A stretch of DNA of 29,687 nt from an uncultured Collinsella sp. Its GTDB lineage: Bacteria > Actinomycetota > Coriobacteriia > Coriobacteriales > Coriobacteriaceae. The notes beneath the pieces were generated by a model, which made no database searches, was not told where the DNA came from, and saw only the letters and a program-made list of their open reading frames with translations. Shown here in pieces: positions 24,506 through 29,687 of this stretch. The stretch is taken from assembly GCA_902496455.1 (NCBI GenBank), contig CABVAY010000027.1, forward strand, positions 1 to 29,687, written 5' to 3'. Position 1 is the stretch's first letter, and the number at the start of each line of letters is the position of its first letter. The translations under genes were made by a program, and so were the position numbers.

Positions 24506-25212
24506 AAATCCTTGCCATAGCCGATACCGAAGAACGATGCCTTTGGGAGTGCTTTCGCAAGGAACGCTTTGAGGGCGTCGACCTGATTTTGTCCGCCGGC
24601 GATCTGGACCCGGACTATCTTGAGTTTTTGGTTACGGTCATCAACAAACCGCTCATCTACGTGCGTGGCAATCACGATGACCGCTACGCACGTCATGCAC
24701 CGGGCGGATGTATCTGCGTAGAAGACAGCGTGTACACGTACCGAGGGATTCGCATTGCGGGCCTTGGCGGGTCCATGCGTTATCGCGACGGCGCCAACAT
24801 GTACACCGAACGCGAGATGTCCAAGCGTATGCGTAAGCTGTCGCGTAAGGTTAGGATGGTCGGCGGGTGCGACATTCTGCTTACCCATGCGCCCGCCGCC
24901 GGTATGGGTGATCTGGACGATCTACCGCATCGAGGGTTTGAGTGCTTTAACACGGCGCTTGAGTCCTGGGGAGCCGACTACATGGTGCATGGGCATGTAC
25001 ACCAAAGCTACGGTTACGATTTTCAGCGCGAGCGGCAGCATGTGTGTGGAACGACGATCATCAACGCCTGCGGCTATACGCAGTTTGAGCTCGACCAGAC
25101 GCGCTACCCTATCCGTGGCTGGCAGGCAGCCTGGCTCAACTCGCAAACCATGCGCCGCGAGCTCAAGCGCCACGAGGCCATTGAGTCCTCTACCGCAAGA
25201 ACGCCCTGGTAA
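24502..25212 (+). CDS. Calcineurin-like metallophosphoesterase
   Basis: A 236-aa phosphoesterase of the YfcE-like class. Visible motifs are AGDLDPDY (D34), VRGNHDDRY (N57, H58, D59), LLTHAP (H129) and VHGHVHQSY (H163, H165). The first metal motif is IADTEER, so the usual D-x-H is D-x-E (D8, E10). A glutamate can hold a metal, but the change is unusual. The start codon overlaps the stop of the BMP-fusion gene by four bases (ATGA), so the two products are made together and probably work together. Substrate is unknown; cyclic nucleotides, phosphodiesters or nucleotides are the usual substrates of the class. Confidence 0.9.
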   Translation: MKILAIADTEERCLWECFRKERFEGVDLILSAGDLDPDYLEFLVTVINKPLIYVRGNHDDRYARHAPGGCICVEDSVYTYRGIRIAGLGGSMRYRDGANMYTEREMSKRMRKLSRKVRMVGGCDILLTHAPAAGMGDLDDLPHRGFECFNTALESWGADYMVHGHVHQSYGYDFQRERQHVCGTTIINACGYTQFELDQTRYPIRGWQAAWLNSQTMRRELKRHEAIESSTARTPW

Positions 25213-25236
25213 GCACCTTTAAGGCTTGACGCTGCG

Positions 25237-25334
25237 CCGGCCCCAAGCACCCCATCTCGCCCCTCAAACCGTCGCTCGCGTACCAAAGTACGCGTCGCTC
25301 CTCTTTCGGGGCGACCTGGGGCACTTGGAACCGG
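25237..25334. repeat. Long imperfect inverted repeat
   Basis: CCGGCCCCAAGCACCCCA plus TCGCCCC (25237-25263) pairs imperfectly with GGGGCGA plus CCTGGGGCACTTGGAACCGG (25308-25334). At the centre is a perfect small hairpin, GCGTAC-CAAA-GTACGC (25278-25293), flanked by direct GTCGCTC copies. It lies just after the phosphoesterase gene and contains no coding frame. Confidence 0.6.
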
Positions 25335-25368
25335 CTCGCTGCGATGCCATAACATTGACGCCAAAGTG

Positions 25369-25413
25369 CCAAAACCACCACAAAGGGGACAGGCACCTTT
25401 GTGGTGGTTTTGG
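25369..25413 (+). terminator. Hairpin C4, perfect 18-bp stem with GGACAG loop
   Basis: CCAAAACCACCACAAAGG (25369-25386) is perfectly complementary to CCTTTGTGGTGGTTTTGG (25396-25413); the loop is GGACAGGCA. It is the most regular member of the family at 19414, 19470 and 22494. It lies about 155 bases after the phosphoesterase and could terminate that operon. Confidence 0.8.
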
Positions 25414-25424
25414 CCCGAGATAGC

Positions 25425-25463
25425 AAGAAACCCGGTCCTGTACGAGGCAGAACCGGGTTTCTT
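25425..25463 (-). terminator. Terminator of the rplKA operon (bidirectional)
   Basis: AAGAAACCCGGT (25425-25436) pairs with ACCGGGTTTCTT (25452-25463). On the minus strand TTTCTTGCT follows, and on the plus strand TTTCTTTAG, so it can serve both convergent operons. Confidence 0.85.
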
Positions 25464-25499
25464 TAGCAATGCTTGCTTTGCTCAGGCAGTAACTGTTAG

Positions 25500-26207
25500 T
25501 TACTCAGCCAGGAAGTCACGCTGGACAGCGGGATCGACCTTGACGCCAGGGCCCATGGTGGAAGACACGGAGATGGACTTGACATACTTGCCCTTAGCAG
25601 AAGAGGGCTTGACGCGCAGGATCTCGGTGTACAGGGCAGCGTAGTTCTCGACGAGCTGCTGCTCAGAGAAGGACTTCTTGCCCAGGGGCACGTGGCAGAT
25701 GCCGTAGCGGTCGGCACGATACTCAACGCGGCCGGCCTTGAGCTCGGAGACCATCTTGGCGACGTCCATGGTCACGGTACCGAGCTTAGGGTTCGGCATG
25801 AGGCCACGGGGACCAAGGATCTTACCGATGCGGCCAACCTTGGCCATCATGTTCGGCGTAGCGATAGCGGCGTCGAAGTTGATCTCGCCCTTCTGGATCT
25901 GGGCGACGAGATCGTCGGAACCGATGATGTCGGCGCCGGCAGCCTCGGCCTCGCGGGCCTTCTCGCCCTCGGCGAAGACGGCAACACGAACGGTCTTGCC
26001 GGTGCCGTGGGGCAGGGAGATGGAACCACGGATGTTCTGGTCAGCCTTACGAGTATCGATGCCCAGACGGAAGTGGGCCTCGACGGTCTCGTCGAACTTG
26101 GCGGTGTCGAGCTCCTTGATGAGCTTGGCAGCCTGAAGGGGGGTGTAGAGCGTGGCGCGGTCGATCTTCTCGGCAGCGGCGTTATAGCTCTTACCATGCT
26201 TAGCCAT
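25500..26207 (-). CDS. rplA: Ribosomal protein L1
   Basis: A 235-aa large-subunit protein that binds the mobile L1 stalk of 23S rRNA and often represses its own operon. Motifs include VEAHFRLGIDTRKADQNIRGSISLPHGTGKTVRVAVFAEG, MMAKVGRIGKILGPRGLMPNPKLGTVT and GRVEYRADRYGICHVPLGKKSF, all diagnostic. The ATG at 26207 (MAKHGKSY) is preferred over the ATG two codons earlier because AGGAGG then lies 8 bases upstream. It is the last gene of the block; rplJ and rplL do not follow. Confidence 0.97.
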   Translation of the reverse strand: MAKHGKSYNAAAEKIDRATLYTPLQAAKLIKELDTAKFDETVEAHFRLGIDTRKADQNIRGSISLPHGTGKTVRVAVFAEGEKAREAEAAGADIIGSDDLVAQIQKGEINFDAAIATPNMMAKVGRIGKILGPRGLMPNPKLGTVTMDVAKMVSELKAGRVEYRADRYGICHVPLGKKSFSEQQLVENYAALYTEILRVKPSSAKGKYVKSISVSSTMGPGVKVDPAVQRDFLAE

Positions 26208-26231
26208 GTGCATTACCTCCTGTGGTTAAAC

Positions 26232-26306
26232 GGGCGTGAGCCCTCCCACATCGTATCGTGTGCCCTATTGCACACATTTAACGGGCGCCCCGGTCGGAGC
26301 ACCCGT
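26232..26306 (-). promoter_or_regulatory. Structured rplK-rplA spacer, possible L1 autoregulatory site
   Basis: The spacer folds into three hairpins on the gene strand: ACGGGTGCTCC/GGGGCGCCCGT (26281-26306), GTGTGC/GCACAC (26258-26275), and GGGC/GCCC within GGGAGGGCTCACGCCC (26232-26247). The GTGGGAGGGCTC in the last resembles the GGUGGGAGGCUU of the L1-binding region of 23S rRNA. It sits just before the rplA ribosome binding site. Resemblance only. Confidence 0.3.
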
Positions 26307-26324
26307 CGTTACCATAAGAAATCG

Positions 26325-26753
26325 CTACTCAGCGATGGTGACGCCCATGGAACGGGCGGTACCGGCGATGATCTTCTTGGCGGCGTCAATGTCGTTGGCA
26401 TTGAGGTCCGGCATCTTGATCTCGGCGATCTTGGTGAGCTGCTCCTGGGAGAGCTGACCAACCTTGTCGGCCTGGGGCTTAGCGGAACCAGACTTGAGGT
26501 TCAGCTCCTTCTTGATGAGGTGAGCCGCCGGCGGGGTCTTGGTGATGAAGGAGAAGGACTTATCCTCGTAGACAGAGATCTCAACGGGGATGATGTCGCC
26601 CTTCTTGTCCTGCGTCTCGGCGTTAAAGGCCTGGCAGAACTGCATGATGTTCACGCCAGCAGCGCCCAGGGCGGGGCCGACGGGAGGAGCGGGGTTTGCT
26701 GCACCAGCAGGAATCTGGAGCTTAATGACGTTGGCAACCTTCTTCTCAGCCAT
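26325..26753 (-). CDS. rplK: Ribosomal protein L11
   Basis: A 142-aa protein of the GTPase-associated centre of the 50S subunit, also needed for RelA-type stringent sensing. The family core is complete: VIKLQIPAGAANPAPPVGPALGAAGVNIMQFCQAFN, FSFITKTPPAAHLI and the C-terminal IAGTARSMGVTI. The ATG at 26753 (MAEKKV) is preferred because AAAGGA lies 6 bases upstream; an ATG two codons earlier is too close to it. It follows nusG by 120 bases and precedes rplA by 117 bases. Confidence 0.97.
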   Translation of the reverse strand: MAEKKVANVIKLQIPAGAANPAPPVGPALGAAGVNIMQFCQAFNAETQDKKGDIIPVEISVYEDKSFSFITKTPPAAHLIKKELNLKSGSAKPQADKVGQLSQEQLTKIAEIKMPDLNANDIDAAKKIIAGTARSMGVTIAE

Positions 26754-26873
26754 GGTCATTCCTTTCGAATCACGAGTGTGAAGTACTTGCTATATCGTAA
26801 GCACGCACGTGTTAGAAGCACTCCTGAGATGAGCAGTCACAGAAGAAGCACGCTCGCGCGAACGGACGAAAAC

Positions 26874-27410
26874 TTAAGCGATGACAGCGACCTGGTTAAA
26901 GTCGAGCTCGACCGGCGTCTCGCGGCCAAAGATCATCAGCGTGACCTTGAGCTTGCCAGCCTCGGTGTTAACCTCGGAGACCTTGCCATCAAAGTCGGTA
27001 AGCGGGCCATCGGTGACGCGGACGGACGTACCGACCTCAATATCAACCGAGGTCGGCTTGGGCGAATCGCCCTTACCGGGACGACGAGTCATCTTGTTGT
27101 ACTCGTCGCGGGAAAGCGGAGCGGGCTTGCCGTTGCCGCCTAGGAAACCGGTGACGCCAGGCGTGTTACGAACACACGTCCAAGCATCGTCATCCATCTC
27201 CATGCGGACCAGGACATAACCCGGGAAGATCTTGGAATCCTTGGTCTCACGCTTGCCACCCTCTTTAATCTCGGTGACGCGCTCCATAGGAATCTCGATA
27301 TCAAAGATACGGTCCTGCATGCCCATAGTCTCGATGCGATGCTCGAGATCGGACTTAACGCGGTTCTCGTATCCAGAGTAAGTGTGAACGACGTACCAAC
27401 GCTTAGACAT
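26874..27410 (-). CDS. nusG: Transcription elongation/antitermination factor NusG
   Basis: A 178-aa factor that binds RNA polymerase and couples it to the ribosome or Rho. The NGN domain begins RWYVVHTYSGYENRVKSDLEHRI and includes KIFPGYVLVRMEMDDDAW and VRNTPGVTGFLG. After a linker rich in Arg, Lys and Pro, the KOW domain reads VGTSVRVTDGPLTDFDGKVSEVNTE with the closing TPVELDFNQVAVIA. No insertion is seen, unlike the longer NusG of some actinobacteria. It starts 3 bases after the secE stop. Confidence 0.97.
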   Translation of the reverse strand: MSKRWYVVHTYSGYENRVKSDLEHRIETMGMQDRIFDIEIPMERVTEIKEGGKRETKDSKIFPGYVLVRMEMDDDAWTCVRNTPGVTGFLGGNGKPAPLSRDEYNKMTRRPGKGDSPKPTSVDIEVGTSVRVTDGPLTDFDGKVSEVNTEAGKLKVTLMIFGRETPVELDFNQVAVIA

Positions 27411-27413
27411 GGT

Positions 27414-27752
27414 TTAGCCCCTCAATCCAGAGAACAGAGCAAGAGCCTCGCCAAAGCCAGCATCGAGCAGAGCGATGACGACGCCGACGACGATCAGAGA
27501 AGCGCAAACGACAACCGAGTAGTTCACGAGCTCCTTCTTATCGGGCCACGTGACACGCTTCATCTCGGACTTGACCGAAGCGAAATACTTCTTGGTGCGG
27601 GCGAAGAAACCAGGCTTCTCGTTCTTCTTGGACTTCGCAGCCTTCTCGTTCTTCTTGGCAACGGCCTTCTTGGCCTCAACCTTGGAGTTGGCGGCAGCTT
27701 TGTTGGCAGGTGCCGGCTGCTGAGCCTTCTTCTTGTTCTTCTTGTTGGCCAT
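27414..27752 (-). CDS. secE: Preprotein translocase subunit SecE
   Basis: A 112-aa subunit of the SecYEG channel. Residues 1-48 are a charged Lys/Ala-rich extension (KKNKKKAQQPAPANKAAANS...), as in many GC-rich Gram-positive SecE proteins. The conserved cytoplasmic helix is VKSEMKRVTWPDKKELVNYS, with the invariant V-TWP, followed by one membrane segment VVVCASLIVVGVVIALLDAGF. The ATG has GGAGG upstream. It is followed by nusG after 3 bases, the usual pairing. Confidence 0.96.
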   Translation of the reverse strand: MANKKNKKKAQQPAPANKAAANSKVEAKKAVAKKNEKAAKSKKNEKPGFFARTKKYFASVKSEMKRVTWPDKKELVNYSVVVCASLIVVGVVIALLDAGFGEALALFSGLRG

Positions 27753-27791
27753 TTGGGTTACCTCCGCGCAATGCGCTTATACATGAGTAAA

Positions 27792-27819
27792 CCGTAAGCC
27801 CCCAAGTGGGAGCTTACGG
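27792..27819 (-). terminator. Hairpin between tRNA-Trp and secE
   Basis: On the minus strand CCGTAAGCTCCC pairs with GGGGGCTTACGG around ACTT (12 bp with one G-T), followed by TTTACTC. It probably defines the 3' end of the tRNA-Trp transcript while letting part of transcription into secE. Confidence 0.6.
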
Positions 27820-27828
27820 AATAATGAC

Positions 27829-27904
27829 TGGCACGCCAGGAAGGACTCGAACCCTCAACACTCGGTTTTGGAGACCGATGCTCTACCAATTGAACTACTG
27901 GCGT
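27829..27904 (-). tRNA. tRNA-Trp (CCA anticodon)
   Basis: A complete 76-base cloverleaf with encoded CCA. The acceptor stem is ACGCCAG/CTGGCGT, the D arm GTTCAATTGGTAGAGC, the anticodon stem-loop TCGGTCTCCAAAACCGA with CCA in the loop, and the T arm GAGGGTTCGAGTCCTTC. It is located between rpmG and secE, as in several other bacteria. Confidence 0.97.
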
Positions 27905-27917
27905 ATGTGACTAGAGA

Positions 27918-28067
27918 CTAGCGAGTCTCTTTGTGCAGCGTGTGGTGACGGCACCAGGGGCAATACTTCTTGATCTCCATACGATCAGGCATGGTCGACT
28001 TGTTCTTGGTGGTCGTATAGTTGCGGCGCTTGCACTCAGTGCACGCAAGAGTAACTAGAGTACGCAT
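27918..28067 (-). CDS. rpmG: Ribosomal protein L33
   Basis: A 49-aa zinc-ribbon protein of the large subunit, read directly from the minus strand: MRTLVTLACTECKRRNYTTK, then NKSTMPDRMEIKKYCPWCRHHTLHKETR. The two CxxC pairs (CTEC and CPWC) bind zinc, so this is the zinc-containing (C+) form, and the length is normal for it. AGGA lies 3 bases before the ATG. It is followed 13 bases later by the tRNA-Trp gene and is the first gene after the strong promoter at 28113-28142. Confidence 0.96.
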   Translation of the reverse strand: MRTLVTLACTECKRRNYTTTKNKSTMPDRMEIKKYCPWCRHHTLHKETR

Positions 28068-28112
28068 GTATCCTGAACCTTTCATTTCCGCCCCGTACGG
28101 GCACGAGTTGTT

Positions 28113-28142
28113 ACTTTATCAGCTCCACGTAAGTGCTGTCAA
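28113..28142 (-). promoter_or_regulatory. Promoter of the rpmG-tRNA-Trp-secE-nusG-rplK-rplA block
   Basis: On the minus strand a consensus TTGACA (28137-28142 on +) is followed after 18 bases by TAAAGT (28113-28118), about 46 bases before the rpmG start. Confidence 0.65.
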
Positions 28143-28287
28143 TGAAAACCTCGAGTCAATTGGTTCTCGGTGGATCCATTCATATTTGGAACACATCAAT
28201 GAAGCCATCGAGAGCTAATCGACGGTGCATCCAGGACCATTATCGATCCTCTCGACACCAGCAACGGCTCAATATCCATTGCAGAAA

Positions 28288-28319
28288 AGAACCCGGCACC
28301 CATATAAGTGCCGGGTTCT
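28288..28319 (-). terminator. Terminator of tuf
   Basis: AGAACCCGGCAC (28288-28299) and GTGCCGGGTTCT (28308-28319) form a perfect 12-bp stem with an 8-base loop. On the minus strand the stem is followed by TTTCTGC. Confidence 0.88.
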
Positions 28320-28346
28320 CTAAGTCAGCTATATCAAAGAGCTAAT

Positions 28347-29537
28347 TTACTCAATGATCGTGGAGACGATGCCCGAACCGACGGTGTGGCCACCCTCGCG
28401 GATAGCGAAGCGCAGGCCCTCCTCCATGGCGATCGGGTGGATGAGGTCGCCCTCGATGGTGATGTGGTCACCAGGCATAGCCATCTCGGTGCCCTCGGGG
28501 AGCTTGACTGTACCGGTAACGTCGGTGGTACGGAAGTAGAACTGAGGACGATAACCATCGAAGAACGGGGTGTGACGGCCGCCCTCCTCCTTGGTCAGAA
28601 CGTAGATCTCACCGGTGAACTTGGTGTGAGGGGTAACGGAACCGGGCTTGCAGAGAACCTGGCCGCGCTCGATGTCCTCGCGCTTAACACCACGGAGCAG
28701 GATGCCGACGTTGTCGCCAGCCTCGCAGAAGTCCATGGACTTGCGGAACATCTCAATGCCGGTAGCAACGGAGGAAGAGGTCTCCTTGATGCCGACGATC
28801 TCGACGGGCTCGTTGAGCTTGAGCTCACCGCGCTCGACACGGCCAGTAGCAACGGTACCACGGCCGGAGATGGTCATAACGTCCTCAACGGCCATCAGGA
28901 ACGGGAGGTCGTTGTTACGAGCAGGCGTCGGGATGTACTCGTCGACGGCCTTCATGAGCTCGCGAATGGCGTCCATCCACTTGGCGTCGCCCTCGAGAGC
29001 GCCCAGAGCGGAGCCACGGATGACGGGGATGTCGTCGCCGGGGAAATCGTACTCGGAGAGGAGCTCACGGGTCTCCATCTCGACGAGGTCGATGAGCTCG
29101 TCATCGTCGACCATGTCGCACTTGTTCAGGAAGACGACGATGTAGGGAACGCCGACCTGACGGGCGAGCAGGATGTGCTCGCGGGTCTGAGCCATGGGGC
29201 CGTCGGTAGCAGCGATAACCAGGATAGCGCCGTCCATCTGGGCAGCACCGGAGATCATGTTCTTGACGTAGTCGGCGTGGCCGGGGCAGTCAACATGAGC
29301 GTAGTGACGAGAAGCGGTCTCGTACTCAACGTGGGAGACAGAGATCGTGATGCCGCGCTCGCGCTCCTCGGGAGCCTTGTCGATGTTCTCGAACGCGGTG
29401 AAGTCAGCCTTGCAGCCCTCGGTCTCGGAGAGAACCTTGGTGATGGCTGCCGTCAGCGTGGTCTTGCCGTGGTCGACGTGGCCGATGGTGCCGATGTTAA
29501 CATGCGGCTTAGTACGCTCAAACTTTTCCTTGGCCAT
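28347..29537 (-). CDS. tuf: Elongation factor Tu
   Basis: A 396-aa translational GTPase that brings aminoacyl-tRNA to the ribosome. G1 is GHVDHGKTT, the switch I region has RERGITISVSHVEYET, G3 is DCPGHADYVKNM, G4 is NKCDMVDD, and G5 is GSALGALEG. Domains 2 and 3 follow with GRGTVATGRVERGELKL and FRTTDVTGTVKLP...GDHITIEGDLIHP. AAGGAGGAGG lies about 5 bases upstream of the ATG. It is not preceded by rpsL-rpsG-fusA here but by a tRNA-Met gene, a tufB-like setting. Codon use is strongly biased, as expected for a highly expressed gene. Confidence 0.98.
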   Translation of the reverse strand: MAKEKFERTKPHVNIGTIGHVDHGKTTLTAAITKVLSETEGCKADFTAFENIDKAPEERERGITISVSHVEYETASRHYAHVDCPGHADYVKNMISGAAQMDGAILVIAATDGPMAQTREHILLARQVGVPYIVVFLNKCDMVDDDELIDLVEMETRELLSEYDFPGDDIPVIRGSALGALEGDAKWMDAIRELMKAVDEYIPTPARNNDLPFLMAVEDVMTISGRGTVATGRVERGELKLNEPVEIVGIKETSSSVATGIEMFRKSMDFCEAGDNVGILLRGVKREDIERGQVLCKPGSVTPHTKFTGEIYVLTKEEGGRHTPFFDGYRPQFYFRTTDVTGTVKLPEGTEMAMPGDHITIEGDLIHPIAMEEGLRFAIREGGHTVGSGIVSTIIE

Positions 29538-29632
29538 AAAGCCTCCTCCTTAAAGGTGGTCCCCGGATGGGACTATGCCTTCTTAACTCTAAGTGGCCCG
29601 CTCGGTTTCCCGAATGAGCCACTCTAGTTACC

Positions 29633-29687
29633 TGGTAGCGGTGACTGGATTCGAACCAGTGACGCCACGGGTATGAACCGTGTGCTC
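29633..29687 (-). tRNA. tRNA-Met (CAT anticodon), cut by the window edge
   Basis: The 3' 55 bases of a tRNA are present: anticodon stem-loop CACGG-TTCATAC-CCGTG, T arm ACTGG-TTCGAAT-CCAGT, and the acceptor 3' strand with encoded CCA. The anticodon stem lacks the three G-C pairs of an initiator tRNA, so this is an elongator tRNA-Met or, if the C is lysidinylated, a tRNA-Ile. The 5' part is outside the window. Confidence 0.85.

Noticed and set aside
25692..27143. Long + strand frame opposite rplA, rplK and nusG
   Set aside because: It crosses three certain genes and their spacers and has low-complexity composition.
28308..29627. Long + strand frame opposite tuf
   Set aside because: It is an antisense artefact of the strongly biased tuf codons.

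Overview
The window looks like a chromosomal segment of a GC-rich anaerobic actinobacterium of the Coriobacteriia, most likely Collinsella or a close relative. This is inference from the coding style, the FeoA-FeoB fusion, the LAxTG-type surface signal, the gene order and the intergenic hairpins; no 16S rRNA is present. There is no phage, plasmid backbone, transposase or CRISPR array. The interest lies in several families of palindromic repeats, a broken surface nucleotidase and some uncommon gene pairings.

Left part (1-8000): a class I aminotransferase (-) is divergent from an unidentified 219-aa protein (+). That gene converges with a GH13 glycosidase / DNA-deoxyinosine glycosylase operon (-). 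A SotB-like MFS exporter and a fused FeoAB ferrous-iron transporter (-) follow, the latter behind a promoter with two tandem dyads.

Middle (8000-13200): a dimethylarginine dimethylaminohydrolase (DDAH)-like hydrolase and an ArcD-like antiporter (-) are divergent from a GntR/FCD regulator (+), with a perfect ATTGTATACAAT palindrome between them. The unit is bracketed by two arrays of the same 14-bp block, repeated in alternating orientation about every 31 bp. An alpha/beta-hydrolase (-) and a PTS EIIA of the glucose type (+) come next.

Right-middle (13900-25400, all +): asnS, a WYL regulator, a three-gene ABC importer of the TrpXYZ type (lipoprotein, permease, ATPase), a surface 5'-nucleotidase interrupted by an in-frame TAA, an MscS channel, and a translationally coupled pair. 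The pair is a cytosolic ParB-like/BMP fusion protein and a calcineurin-like phosphoesterase. Most 3' ends carry strong hairpins, four of which share a GGACAG loop.

Right end (25500-29687, all -): the translation/secretion block, in transcription order tRNA-Met (cut by the window edge), tuf, rpmG, tRNA-Trp, secE, nusG, rplK, rplA. This is close to the tufB-secE-nusG-rplKA order of many bacteria, but it ends at a terminator after rplA without rplJ-rplL.
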